Origin: Tillandsia leiboldiana
Lineage: Eukaryota; Streptophyta; Magnoliopsida; Poales; Bromeliaceae
Reading direction: 5' to 3'
Assembly: GCA_029204045.2 (NCBI GenBank)
Contig: CM055069.1
Span: forward strand, 27,074,825-27,138,824
DNA: 64,000 bases
Numbering within the stretch: the first letter of the stretch is position 1; each line of letters opens with the position of its first letter. The position numbers and the translations under genes are program-made. Below, piece by piece: positions 1-10,525 of the stretch. Under the pieces are notes generated by a model that saw only the letters and a program-made list of their open reading frames with translations, was not told the DNA's origin and did not search any database.

Positions 1-610
1 CTCACAGTCGTGTATCAACGACGTGGCGCTAGGTCAAACAGACCCCTCGATCCATCAGATCCTGCAACTGCGCCGTCACCTCTCTCAGCTCTAACGACGA
101 TATCCAATGAGGTGCTGTCGAGGGTGGCGCGGTTCCCTGAACCACGTCAAACACAATCCCAATCTCCCTAACCGGCGGCATCACAAACAGCTCAGGTGAA
201 ATCACACCCGGGATCTCGTGGGCAACAGAGATATCCTTGAATCCCGGTGCCGCCAAAAAGCACCTCACACACTGTCGCTATAATCTGTGTGCTCTAATAA
301 TCTCAACAAGCAAGCCTTCTCTTGTCTGCCTCGCAGAAAATCGATGTCCTCTCTCTCCTCAGTTAAAACATCCTGTGGCATTGTGCCAATCAATCTCAAG
401 CACATGGTCAAAACACCGAACTGCCACAATTACCAAAAAGTCTGCGGGTACAACTCGCGGCCTCAACTGCATTGGACATAATCCACAAGCCTCCTCCACA
501 TGCACAACACTAGCAAGAACCTATACCTCTAGTGCATGTGGTAACAAATCTGCCTCTCGTCCATGCAGGAATGCAACATGCTCTAACTCCGACTGCTGTG
601 ATGAAATCAC
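1..610 (-). pseudogene. Gypsy-1 protease C-terminus and reverse transcriptase N-terminus
   Basis: About 80 codons at 29-268 give the conserved entry to a gypsy RT: a PGV-x3-EL-like segment, PP-x-REI, an acidic D-V-V-x-GTAPP stretch, then EL-x-EV-x-x-QL-x-DL-x-D-x-GV. Upstream on the minus strand (about 360-450) is a segment like the end of gypsy aspartic proteases, V-P-A-D-F-L-V followed by FD-x-V-L-E-I-DW. An in-frame TAG and a frameshift separate the pieces. Further upstream (500-600) is sequence shared with Gypsy-3 at 62480-62600. The product would have been the PR-RT part of a pol polyprotein; it cannot be made as it stands. Confidence 0.7.
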
Positions 611-639
611 ACCTGCGACAACTTAATCCACTACCGTGG

Positions 640-1760
640 CGCCCTCCAACCGGGCGGCACAGGTTCATCCGCTCAATGCAAGTGGTTGTCGCTCAATCTG
701 CCTGAAAATCAGGACTATCCACATAGGGAGTACGACCTCTGTCTCTGCTCACACTGGGGCGACGAATAAGGTCCTCCGCAGATAACAAATCCATGCTACC
801 ACTGCGCCACTCTGATATAGATGCTGATGCTGCCATCGGGGTCCACCCGATCTCTGGCATCTCAGGAATCCGTTATCCTGGAAAAAGAAATCAGAAATGC
901 CTCTGCCGGCCGATCTGTCCTCCATCACCCGGCGCCAAGCGCCAATATCCAGAACTCATCTCTGGCGGCAGATCCCTATCCAAAGGAACTGCAGTGCCAT
1001 GCTCCATACGCAACGCCTACACCATCGAGGCGTCACTAATCCATAACAGAGGGACCAACTAAACTGAAAGGTATTCTGGCACAATCCACTCCCAGCCACA
1101 CATGTCCTATGCGCCTCGTCCCTCAAAAGATGGAGCGCGCAGTTCAACGACTGCAAAAACTCTCTAGTACAGGGAGGCTCTCAAGTAGTCACTCCATTAT
1201 CACCAACCACGACTCTGCCTCCAAATGCTCCAAACTCAATCTTACGAGTCGGGGTGGTTCATCTGCCAAATCTGGCTCAATAAATCGATCGCGTCCCCTC
1301 AGCTCACCAGCTGTCAACTATCCACCCTACCTCGGTGCCTCGCCACTAAACATTGGCACAGAGGGGGCTACTCACTCCATCGGTGCCACAAAATCCCCGC
1401 CCCTGAGGATACTCCAACCGGGTGGTCTCAGGAGGAAGCACTGTCGAGCTGCCCGCTGCTCCGACAACTGTGTCACTAAAACCAGCTGCTCGCTCACTCT
1501 GCCGCTGATAGGCCTCAGACGATCCTGTCATCTGGGTCCGGAACCCTCTGACCTCAATCCGGGTATCCAGCCCAAAACCAACCGCTCAAGCTCAACTGCT
1601 ATGACAGGAAGCACACGGGTCAAAACCCAGCGTCGGGGAGACACAGCTTGCCACGACGAAACCACAAAACAACACACAACAACGCTCGACCCGATCCAGC
1701 GAAAGTCTAAAGCATGTCACACATTCCACAGCATTATGTTGTCTGCAGCCAACATAATCA
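640..1760 (-). pseudogene. Gypsy-1 gag remnant with internal deletion
   Basis: The minus strand aligns by eye with the better-kept Gypsy-3 gag at 62600-63700: the same CCACxx-rich linker at about 780-1010, then the end of the capsid region near 1090-1130. Around 1130-1185 the sequence jumps to what in Gypsy-3 lies about 270 bases further into gag, so most of the capsid core is missing. The N-terminal part (1184-1260) reads a typical gag entry, E-A-E-SW followed by ME, then an in-frame TGA that Gypsy-3 shares. Many other stops are present. Confidence 0.65.
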
Positions 1761-1916
1761 CTTAGGAGAATAAACATGCCAATCACTCTTCCCATCCCTT
1801 GGGAGCGGTATAAAACTCAATCAGGACTCTCGCTATAAATCACGACTCTCACGAAGTCAACCAAGGGTCAAACCATAAGCCTAGGGTTTCTAAGTCCACC
1901 ATGACCTACAACCTAG

Positions 1917-1928
1917 GCTCTGATACCA
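1917..1928 (-). other. Gypsy-1 primer binding site (initiator Met-tRNA)
   Basis: The minus strand reads TGGTATCAGAGC, complementary to the 3' end of plant initiator Met-tRNA. It lies 8 nt inside the LTR end at 1937 and marks the start of minus-strand DNA synthesis. It fixes the element's orientation. Confidence 0.9.
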
Positions 1929-3110
1929 ACCTAATCTGTCACGCCCCGGGGTCGAAACTGCGACCCGGGCTCGCCAACAGATCCGCCACCTATGCCAAAC
2001 TCCGCATAGGCAAAGCGTCCTACCTGCAAGAAAAGTGCTACAGCTAACAGATATCTGAGCTATAAGATAAAACTGCTGTAAAAATGAAATCAACCACTAT
2101 ACATCTGGAAATAATGCAACAATGTCCACCTCCCAAAAATGATAATCGTACAATATCCTTAGATACAAAACTCATAGCTCAACCGGGAGGTATCTCCAAT
2201 AAATACATCAGTGTACAGGCTCTCAATACATATCATCCTCACTACAACAGTCTCTCAAAAGAGGAAATAAAATAACTAATCTAATGAAGATCTCCTCTGA
2301 AGGGGGTACCGCTACTCTCCAACAGCGGGTAGGGATCTAGCTCGCGACTCCCTCACCTCGATCAACAACCGCAGAATCAGCAACACCCGCTAAGACTCTG
2401 CAAAACAAAGGAGAGAAAGGAAAAATGAGGGGAAAAACCCCCAGAGGGTGTGAGAACTACACCAAAAGGGAGTTCTCAGTGGCTACCACCGCCAGACTCG
2501 ACGGTCTGCCCACTAAGTCCTCAAGAGACATAAACTAACCAAAGCCGTAAAGACTGAAATAAGGAAGCTGGAGACTCTCCATAGCTACCATGCCTCTATC
2601 TAAATGCTCAAAAGGGGAGAACCAAAGAATGGTATGCAACCCCCAGCACATGAAGTGCACAATCGACCCAATCGAGCTGACTGCCACACCTGGTCCAGTC
2701 AAACCTGTGCCCACCTACAACCACCTCCCGCTGACGGGCAGGAATTACGTAGGGCGTCCAAACGGACTAACTCGCTATCGAGTAGTGGCTCATGCAGGCT
2801 ATAGTCAAAATCCACTCTCTCTCTCAGAATGGATAGCCTCAAGATCACCAAACCTTTCGCACAACGGTCGACTAACTCACAACGACCTCGGGACCACCGT
2901 CAATCCCCCAACGGTTCCCAACAACACTGGCACTGGTCTAAACATAGCTACTAGACTCCGCTCGGTCCCCCTGACACGAGTTCAAGAGTAAAGCAAATAT
3001 CCGTAATAAACCCAATCTAGTGTCACCAGCAAAACTGGTATTGCCTGCTCAGCGGAATTTGCACACATGGCTCGAAACCGCGGGATCGGCCCACATGGCT
3101 CGAATCCCAA

Positions 3111-3326
3111 AGTAAGTAACAGATCGGCATCTAAACCGTCCGATCGAAAACAAAAGTAAGTAACAGATCGGCATCTAAACCGTCCGATCGGAAACAAAAG
3201 TAAGTAACAGATCGGCATCTAAACCGTCCGATCGGAAACAAAAGTAAGTAACAGATCGGCATCTAAACCGTCCGATCGGAAACAAAAGTAAGTAATAGAT
3301 CGGCATCTAAACCGTCCGATCGCACA
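3111..3326. repeat. 44-bp tandem repeat, about five units
   Basis: Units begin AGTAAGTAACAGATCGGCAT at 3111, 3155, 3199, 3243 and 3287, exactly 44 bases apart and almost identical. Each holds two GATCGG-type motifs. The near identity points to recent slippage or unequal exchange inside the Gypsy-1 LTR. Confidence 0.92.
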
Positions 3327-4547
3327 CTCCGGAGTGGCACTCGAGGGGAGCGACCCACACGAGTAAAGTATCTCTGTAACAAGTATCTCTGTATAGTAGG
3401 ACTTTGATCATGACTATGATCAAAGTGGAAAACTCTGTCCACTAAAGAAAGACCCGACCTCAATCGGATGCAAGTAAACGATAAGTGGGAAACTCCATCC
3501 ACTGGAGAAAACTGACACCCAATCTGATGCATAAGTAAATATCCGGTCAACCGCCCAATATCCGCGGTCGCTGCGAAACCCCACAAACTAATCCAACCTG
3601 TCCCAGACACAAAGTCCCGACTACACTACCCAGACCCCTGCTCGAACCCGAGCAACACTGACCACCTGACTAGCAGAGAAGGAGAAAGGAAAAGCATGGT
3701 TTCTCCTAAGTCAAGTTCCAATAAGTAGTGTAGCAGTAAAAGATGGCCTAGCTACATGTCCAACAAGCATGCTTTTGTCCTCAGAAATGATAAAAGTGGG
3801 TGAAACATATATTAGCAAAGCATGCTAAAGTATTCCTACTATGGTATACCAATCTCACCCAAGTAGGCCATTCCTTGCTTACCTCTCGCTCAAATCGGTT
3901 GTACAACAAATATGCCTGCTATCAGTCATAGAGGGGTGACATCCCCACAAGTGCACTTACATTCACCATAATATAAAAACCTTATAAAGTTACCAAATTA
4001 AGCCTACCCACCTGAAGTGCTCAATCCAAGGCAAACCTGGGGTCGGTGAAGAGCGTGGCCACTTGCACGCACAATCCGCTGAACCCGTATCCACAGTACA
4101 TGTCACGCAAACCTCGGCTCCTAGCAGTGTTCCAAAAACACTCGCGAACCCTCCTGGGTACAACAAAAGGTCCAAAGTTACACTTAATGCTAAAATATCA
4201 AAGTATACACCACCTGCTGAAACCAGTCCCGAAGTTGTGCAATTTTTACCTGCTGAACGGACTCTAAAAAATCCATCAAAAATACTGTCGCGATCCTCGC
4301 GTCGAGACCTTCGAAACGACTACTTGCACGTCAAAATCCGAGTCCCGGAAGCCGAGTTACAAATTCCACAACACGGTGAGCATGAAAGTCCACAACATAC
4401 ACAACTGTAATACTCTGCACAGTAAAGGGGAAAGAAGTATACCTTCGGGCGAATCTCAGAAAATTCCTCGAAAAATACGACGGTAATCCTTGCGACGCGT
4501 AGATCCAAAAAGTGAAAAGGCACACCTCAAACCGAGTTCGTACTACA

Positions 4548-4700
4548 AGTTGCACGCAAAACGGTGCACGTCATTAAAACCAGCATGCAAAACGGTGCCC
4601 GTCAACACAACCTGCACGCGAAACGGTGCACGTACCTTGAATCTGCATGCAAAACGGAGCATGCTTCCCTTAAGGTTGCACGCAAATCGAGGCGCGTCCA
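4548..4700. repeat. Degenerate 32-bp tandem repeat
   Basis: About five units share a core like TGCACGCAAAACGGTGCACG, spaced about 32 bases (near 4550, 4582, 4611, 4643, 4676). Within each unit TGCACG and its near complement flank the AAAACGG core. It lies inside the Gypsy-1 LTR and has no coding meaning. Confidence 0.75.
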
Positions 4701-4879
4701 AAATGCCAGCAACAGTCCGCGTAGTAAAATGGCACAGTAAAACACGGTCCCTAACACGCATGAGGGCGTGGGGTCAAATCCAAAATCCAAAAGGAAAACT
4801 CAAAACTGTGCCAAAAATACCGCAAAACAACAAACGGGACTTATCTCGACCTGTCGCGCCGTCCAACGCGTCAAACCGG

Positions 4880-5660
4880 CTCCTTGGAACACCTTGTGCG
4901 CTCCACGGGGTCCACGGCGCGCTCGTGCGCCCTCGAAAACCCCGCCCCGAATCGCCCTCTCCCTCTCCTGGTACGCTCGGGCGAAGCCAAAAAGGGGAAA
5001 AGGAGGAAAAAAGGGGCCATTCGAGCCCAAATAGGCCAAAACCCGATTTTCGGGCGCACCTTTCGGGCGCCCGAAAAGATTCGGGCGGCTACAGTAACCG
5101 CCCAGCCGCGGTCCACCGGTCCACGCTGCGCCAGCTGGGCGCCACGTCACCTTCGCTCGGCCAACCCGGGGATGACACGTGTCCCTGGACCGTGCACCGC
5201 GACCACCGACCAGTGGTAGCCAATCAGAGGCTGCCACGTGGACCGCACTAGCGCCCCGCGCTAACGCCGGCCGTAGTGTCGCGTCGCGTCGCGCGTCGCG
5301 TCGCGCTGACCCGCGTATGGGAGGCCGACACGTGGCCTGCCCACGCTGACGCCGCGCCAGGGCCCGCGCGCCTTCCCCGCGCGGGTCTGCGCCTCTTCCA
5401 GGCACGCTTCTCGAGGCGGTCCCCCCGCCTGCACCGTGGTCCCGGTGCATTGCACCGACCAACCACCAACCGCCACGCGTCCTGCCATCCGGTGCACGCC
5501 GGCCCCGTGGACCGCGCTCCTGCCCGCCTACCCGCGCGCCTGCCCGCGCGCCTGCCCGCGCACCGCACGCTGCCCGCGCCTGCCCGCCGCCGCTCCTGTG
5601 CCTACCCGAGCCCGCGCCGCCGTCCGCCGCCGTCGCAGGCACTGCCCCAGCCGCCGGAAC
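4880..5660. other. CpG-rich block of the Gypsy-1 LTR
   Basis: Strongly GC-rich, with simple repeats such as (GCGTC)n at 5279-5310 and CCCGCGCGCCTG units at 5520-5575. It is open in several frames on both strands without any recognisable domain, which argues against a gene. It is probably part of the LTR U3/R region. Confidence 0.6.
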
Positions 5661-6056
5661 AATGATCCCTTGCCTCAAAAATCATGCGCGTCATCCGGGC
5701 TCCGAAAAAAGCAAGTGAATAGTCCATTTTCATCGTTTTCGCGCGCTGAATCCAAATCCGAAGTCCGATTTGCCAAATTCCAACTCTAAAAATTGCCGAA
5801 GGCATCCGGAAAGATGTTCTTTTGTCCAAACTTCGTGCTGAGCCCAATTTTAATATCCATTGCGCGCGAAACCGCTTCTAAGCATTCGACGGGGTCATCT
5901 GACTACTCTCGTGATCCATTAAACACTCTGAGTCCATCACTAGTGTCCAATTGGTGCACAAACACCACCGACGCGCCACATAGGCCTCCAGGAGCTGCTG
6001 GTCAACCAGTAATCTCGTCGTGGGGATCCAGGTCCTCACATGATGCCTCTGTTACA

Positions 6057-6230
6057 TCTATTTACCGGGAGCAACAATGACTTTCTTCATAACAAGAGCG
6101 AATATCTAACGAATTCATTACGATGAAAGAAGACATAGGAGTTTTAAAGAAGGAGCAGCTGTCTATGAACAAGATACTTAAAAAGATATTTCAAAAACTT
6201 GGCTGCAGCAGTTCTGAAGACTCAGAATGA
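6057..6230 (+). pseudogene. Copia-1 env-like ORF, C-terminal fragment
   Basis: About 57 codons ending at the TGA at 6228-6230. The tail reads MNKILKKIFQKLGC followed by a serine/acidic run. It matches the C-terminus of the Copia-3 env-like protein (15098-15694, minus), which has MSKMLQAILKKLDC and then a serine/acidic run. Two in-frame stops lie near its start. Upstream codons are cut off by the Gypsy-1 LTR. Confidence 0.8.
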
Positions 6231-6912
6231 TCCTTCTTTTGTTGTTCTAACATTGTTTTTTGTTTTTGTTTTGTTTTGCAGGTTTTAATCTTAGTTCTTA
6301 CATTTTCTTTTTGGACTTTTAACTCCCTTTCATTTTTGTAATTTTGGCTTTGTTTAGTGACAAAAAGGGGGAGAGAGTTTTGAATTGGTTAAACAAAGGT
6401 TTCTCTGTGAGAACTTTGAACTTTGGAACAATTACAACTTGGAGGTAAGTATACAACAACTTTGGTTTTGTATTGTGAATAATTGCATGTCTCGACTAAC
6501 TATTTGACTAACTATTTGGGCATGTAATATTACTAACAAGTTGTTGTTGACTAACAAACTTATGACATTTGGATTTTAATGCTTAGAAGATATGTCTATC
6601 TCTGATTGATATTTTAATACATATCTGATTTTACAAATGTCTTGATGAGTATAAACTTCATCTCTCTGATTGTTTTTTTTTTTTGAATGGTAAATTTTTG
6701 AGGTATCTAACGATTTCTTTTGTCAAGAATTACTTCTTTTTGCAGAGAGTACAAACGTCTAAGTCTAGAGTTTGTTTTAGGAGTTTATCTCATGTATTCT
6801 TTTTGGATCTCAAATGTAATTTTTTGTTGTATGGTGATAGCAACAAAAATATCCTTTTTGAATTTTCATAAGTGGATTTTTGTTTTGTCACGAAACCGCC
6901 AAAGGGGGAGTT
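6231..6912 (+). other. Copia-1 3' non-coding region with two polypurine tracts
   Basis: No gene. One purine tract, AAAAAGGGGGAGAGAG, follows GTGAC at 6357-6377. A second, AAAGGGGGAG, lies at 6901-6910 directly before the LTR (6913) and is the expected plus-strand primer. Both follow a GTGAC/CGTGACA-like context, and both are present in Copia-3 (14342-14357 and 14945-14961). Confidence 0.8.
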
Positions 6913-8194
6913 TGTTAAGGATGTTGTTTTGGCGTATTTCGTGAAAGTGTTTAAGTCTTGAAGATTGAAGATGAAGATGTTTGGATCATGTACCTCAATC
7001 TCAAGAAAGAAGAATTCAAAATGATCAAGTACATTTACCTAAATAAGTTTGGTGATCCGAATACTTCTTATAGTGTAGAAACACTCGGATGGATTTTTAA
7101 TCGCATAAAAATAAAAAACTGGACATGTTATATGTTCAGGATCCGGATCAGGGTACTACAGTCCGGACCCCGAACATAGGTTAGTTCATGCGCAAATCCA
7201 GTCCGGAACACACCTGGTTCAGTCCGGACCCCGAACGTGGAGTTTGCAGAAATTGCATGAACAGTCCGGACCGTGGTAACTTCAGTCCGGACCCAGAACG
7301 TGGTTTTCTAGAAAAATTCTGTCTATTGACGACAGTCCGGATCACACTTATTCCAGTCCGGACTGTCGACCCGAAAACTTCCATATAAGGTTGGTTTTTT
7401 ATTCTTATCCTCTTCCAATGGTTTCTAACCAATAAATAGACCCTACGATTCATTTTTTAGGGTAATCCAAAATACGGTCGAAAAAGAGAAAAATCCACCT
7501 ATAGAGAAGAAAGGAAATAACTAGATTTAATTCTATGTTTCTTCATCTATATTAATTTGATTCTAGGTTTTCATACTCAGATTTTGAGTAGAATCAAATT
7601 AATGAATACTTAGATGGTATTTCCGATCTATCTTTGATCTAAGTATTCGGCGGATCATCACCACCAACAAAACAACGATTTTCCCCAAAATCGGCGCGTG
7701 GATTCGCGTGGCCTTGTGGATTCAAGGTGCTACCGCTCTCGTGGATTCGGAGCGAGGTACGCTCGTGTGATCGAGACGTACTACTTGGTGGAGACCGTGG
7801 ATTCGGTCAGAGGTCGTGGATTCGACGTTGGACGCCGTGGATTCGACGTTGGACGCCGTGGATTCGGCGTTGGACGCAAATCGTGGATTCGAGGCCCGTT
7901 GCGGAGCGAGCGGAGAAGATCAACTCGGAGCGTATGGAAAAAGGTTGAGTCGTGTGTGAGTACGTTATATCACCTTTGTACGTGTTTAATCTTAGTTGAT
8001 TTCACCGTGTTATCGGTCCCGTGGTTTTTTACTCCTGTGATGGAGTTTTCCACATAAAATCTCTGCGTGTTATTTTTCATTTCCGCATTGGGTTTTATTA
8101 CGCAAAGATTTTTGAGTGTTTATTGTTTACACCTATTCACCCCCCTTTAGGTGTTTTTTCCCCTTTTTAGATCCATATTATACATAACCCAACA
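6913..8194 (+). repeat. Copia-1 3' LTR (1282 bp)
   Basis: Starts TGTTAAGG after the polypurine tract and ends CATAACCCAACA. It contains CCGG-centred palindromic repeats (AGTCCGGACT type) at 7137-7370, a TATA-like AATAAATAG at 7431-7439, phased GTGGATTCG repeats at 7695-7895 and, near the end, the CACCTA...TAGGTG hairpin. It is colinear with the Copia-2 LTR (50191-51473) on the other strand, so the two belong to one subfamily. Confidence 0.9.
7695..7895 (+). repeat. Phased GTGGATTCG repeats in the copia LTR leader
   Basis: The nonamer GTGGATTCG or a one-base variant recurs about eight times, including three perfect or near-perfect 21-bp units from about 7819. It lies downstream of the TATA box and is therefore probably in the transcribed leader. 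Copia-2 and Copia-3 LTRs carry the same motif in similar positions (50485-50660 and 13295-13475, minus). Confidence 0.85.
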
Positions 8195-8958
8195 TCCGCT
8201 ATGCATATTCCATTCGCAACAGTTCGCCACAACACGTTTGTTAAACTTCTCCCTTTCAAGTAATTGGTCCCTTTCATGCTGGATTTTATCCCTTGGACTT
8301 CTCCAATTAGATGTGGAGTTATTTTGAGCCTTGTCCCTCGCATCGTCGTATAAAACTCCATTGGTCCGTCTTCATGTTCTTGACGCTGCACTGCATTGGT
8401 ATAGAAGGTCCGTACCAGATGCAAACAATGTCCAAGAGTTTCAGGAAATTTGCAAATTTGATAGAGATCAGCTCGTTCAATTAGATTTCCGAAAGCTGGA
8501 GAACGATCTCGAAGAGCTCCAATGTTAACGTGTCGTTCCCCAATACACTCTCTGTTCTCAAAAGCTTTCAGTCGATCTATGTTAATAGACACGTGTTCCT
8601 CTGGAGGTGGTGAAATATGTGCCATTGGTTTTTCAACTTCAATCCCTCGCGCTCGTCCCATCCGTCGAGCTACTCTTTTTCTTTTCATTGAAAAGGATGT
8701 TGGCGGCATTGGAGCTTTGCCTTTCTCCGCAACAGTCGGCGCTGTCTTTGCCTTTGTTGTACCAGGGGTTTTTCCTGTTGATGTAGCAGGTGTTGCATCG
8801 TCCTTCATTAGTTCATCCCAGTTTACTGATTCCGTGTCTGAGTCGTCCACCGAGACATACTCACCTTTTCTTTGAGTTTTCTTCGCTCTCTTTAGTTTGT
8901 TTGTTGCTCCTGTGTGTACCATGGCTACAAGAAGCACTATAATCCAAGCAAACACCAT
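8195..8958 (-). pseudogene. Copia-2 env-like protein, C-terminally truncated
   Basis: ATG at 8956-8958 (MVFAWIIVLLVAMV), chosen because Copia-3 starts with the matching MAFAWIIFLLVAMV and a predicted 3' splice site lies 29 nt upstream. Residues 2-14 form a hydrophobic signal/anchor segment. An acidic stretch, a Thr/Ala/Pro-rich linker and a Lys/Arg cluster follow. The last 100 or so residues (FGNLIERADLYQICKF through LIGEVQGI) resemble the domain known as putative plant transposon protein, seen in plant retrotransposon ORFs; this is recognition from memory. The frame runs without a stop into the Copia-1 LTR, so the true C-terminus is missing. A role as a viral envelope is not shown. Confidence 0.75.
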
Positions 8959-8987
8959 CCTTGCTTGTGCCTTAGTAAATGAGAAAC

Positions 8988-9370
8988 CTGCGAGCAAGAA
9001 CTCAAGAACACGAAAAATTGTTTAATTTTCAAAAATTAGAAAAATTGTACCCAAACAATCATTATCGTGTAGAGAGACTAGGAATCAAGTTAGTTTTGCA
9101 AAAAGAATTTTAAAAATAGATCAATTCCATGATTTACAAAAATTCTCATTATATGCCATAAAACCAAATTTTTAGAAATCGAAACTTAAAAATCCGTTAA
9201 TCAAGAGAAAACAAGACATATAAACAAAACTAATCTACTCAGAGTTCTTATTTCAAAAGAAATTTGATCAAAAACCATCTAGAATTGAATTCGAATCATG
9301 ATTTTCACTCACGTTTTGAAGAATAATGCAAAAACAGTGAAAAATTTGAGTTTTGATCATAAAAACTTAC
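8988..9370 (-). other. Predicted 5'-UTR intron of the Copia-2 env-like transcript
   Basis: On the minus strand a donor GTAAGT (9365-9370, after ...TTCAA) and an acceptor TTGCTCGCAG (ending 8988) bound 383 AT-rich nt. The acceptor lies 29 nt before the env-like ATG. Copia-3 has the same arrangement (15724-16111). Splicing is inferred from conserved consensus sites only. Confidence 0.6.
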
Positions 9371-9486
9371 TTGAATTCGAAGAACTTGAGTTAGAAGGGC
9401 TCCAAATAGATTGTTTTCAAGTGAGAGAAACTCTGGAGACTTGGGAATAAAAGTTTGTTGTAAAAAGAAATCAAATGCCCTTTTGT

Positions 9487-9610
9487 TTCATATAAACCCT
9501 AACCGCGGTCCGGATCGGCTCAAGAATCCAGTCCGGATCGGCTACCCGTAGACAATTACTGCGTTCGGGATCCGGAACAGATTTTTCAGTCCGGATCGGC
9601 TCCAACTTTT
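9487..9610 (-). promoter_or_regulatory. Putative internal promoter upstream of Copia-2 env-like ORF
   Basis: Minus strand, 5' to 3': four CCGG-centred repeats (9503-9605, TCCGGATCGG and CGTTCGGGATCCGGA types), then GGGTTTATATGAAAC with a TATA box at about 9488-9497. About 90 nt further down is the predicted intron donor. The repeats copy those found upstream of the TATA box in the LTR. Confidence 0.6.
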
Positions 9611-10525
9611 TCTTCAGAAAAATTTAGAAAAATTCCAGAAATCCAGAAAAAGATTGTAAGCACTTTTGTATGTCAACTTTAAACAAAAATCATCGTTTCA
9701 TGTTAAAAGAAATAGATTATGCTAAATCTATCAATAATATCCAAGTAATGAAACGAAAATTTATAAAAATTAAATCCTTTAAAGTTGAACAAGTTCAAAA
9801 ACATCAATCACGATCTTATGAGTAATGTGTTTATCAAATCATCAATTTGGTAAAGAAAATGAAGCACAAAGATCGATAGATGTTTGAAATCCCAAATAGA
9901 TTAGATAATATATCTAGTCAATTTATTGTAAGGAGTGGCTCTTTGAGCATCTTTCAATAAAATTCCCAACTTATACCAACTTTGGAATTCGACAGAGTCA
10001 AGTATTCCAAAAAGCATTTTATCTAATCATCAAAAAAAAATCATGCTTTGTATACATGTGGTAGCTGCACACAGTACTCGGACGACCGAGGTGGTAGCTG
10101 TTTCCTCCATGTGGTGGTAGTTTTCACACTCCTCATTGGGATGTAACTCTTTTCACATCTTTTGAGCATAAACATTTTGATAAACTCCCCCTCAATTGGC
10201 TATCAATTATTTAAGATATGAGGTATTCAATCAAAAATTGATCTCGAGTTCATACTTGACTCAATTGTCAAATAAGATAAAAACTATACCAAGAGATCAT
10301 TTGAGAGAGAAATTGACTTTGATCAATTAAAGATGACTTAATTGATATAAATGATCATTGCATCAAATGAATTATCATGATATCCAAACCATAATAAATT
10401 TCTAAATATATGAAAGGATGCAGTTAAAGCCAATAACATATGCTCAATTAATGTTCTATGTACAAGCATAGATAAGGAACAAAAACACAAACAAAACCTA
10501 ACCTAAGCAATGGTTTCAAAAAGTG
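9611..10525 (-). other. Copia-2 spacer between pol and env-like ORF
   Basis: AT-rich, no open frame of note. It corresponds along its length to the Copia-3 spacer 16411-17334. The best-kept part is 10041-10168, which holds three CTACCAC motifs (minus strand) and CGGACGACCG; it differs from Copia-3 at only a few positions. Confidence 0.75.

Larger units (their letters stand above)
1..6056 (-). mobile_element. Gypsy-1: partial, decayed Ty3/gypsy element (minus strand)
   Basis: Read on the minus strand the order is LTR, PBS, gag, protease, start of reverse transcriptase, and the element runs off the left edge of the window. The LTR ends in GGGGCGTGACA and is followed by an initiator-Met PBS, the layout of plant Tekay/Del-type gypsy elements. 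No chromodomain is visible because the 3' part of pol lies outside. All coding parts carry stops and frameshifts. The right LTR end abuts the C-terminal codons of a plus-strand copia env-like ORF, so Gypsy-1 inserted into Copia-1. The clade is inferred from the junction sequence and gag/PR similarity; the Ty3/gypsy assignment itself is firm. Confidence 0.8.
1937..6056 (-). repeat. Gypsy-1 5' LTR, about 4.1 kb
   Basis: On the minus strand the LTR would start TGTAACAGAGGC (6056) and end GGGGCGTGACA (1937). The right border was chosen because copia env-like codons begin straight after it; the partner LTR lies outside the window, so the exact border is not proven. No gene is seen in it. Long open frames at 2590-2990 and 4490-5680 are side effects of low stop density in GC-rich repeats. 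It contains a 44-bp tandem array, a 32-bp degenerate array and a CpG-rich block, listed separately. Confidence 0.7.
6057..8194 (+). mobile_element. Copia-1: 3' end of a SIRE-type copia element (plus strand)
   Basis: Order on the plus strand: last codons of an env-like ORF, about 680 bases of 3' non-coding sequence with two polypurine tracts, and a complete 3' LTR. Everything upstream was separated by Gypsy-1. At 8194/8195 the LTR end (CCCAACA) abuts the interior of the minus-strand Copia-2 env-like ORF, so Copia-1 itself sits inside Copia-2. The target duplication cannot be tested because the other end is outside the window. Confidence 0.85.

Noticed and set aside
1917..1928. A tRNA gene remnant at GCTCTGATACCA.
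   Set aside because: Only the 12-nt primer binding site is present, beside a LTR end.
2590..2991. 133-codon open frame on the plus strand.
   Set aside because: It lies inside the LTR of a minus-strand element and shows no similarity to any family I know.
3111..3326. Regular 44-bp repeat that might suggest a CRISPR array.
   Set aside because: The whole unit is repeated with no unique spacers, and it lies in a plant retrotransposon LTR.
4490..5678. Open frames of 250-290 codons on both strands in the Gypsy-1 LTR.
   Set aside because: Same cause: GC-rich LTR sequence with simple repeats, frames overlap on both strands, no recognisable domain.
8195..8958. A host membrane-protein gene.
   Set aside because: Its position after RT-RNase H, the homologous ORF in Copia-3 and Copia-1, and its place before the LTR show that it is the element's env-like ORF.
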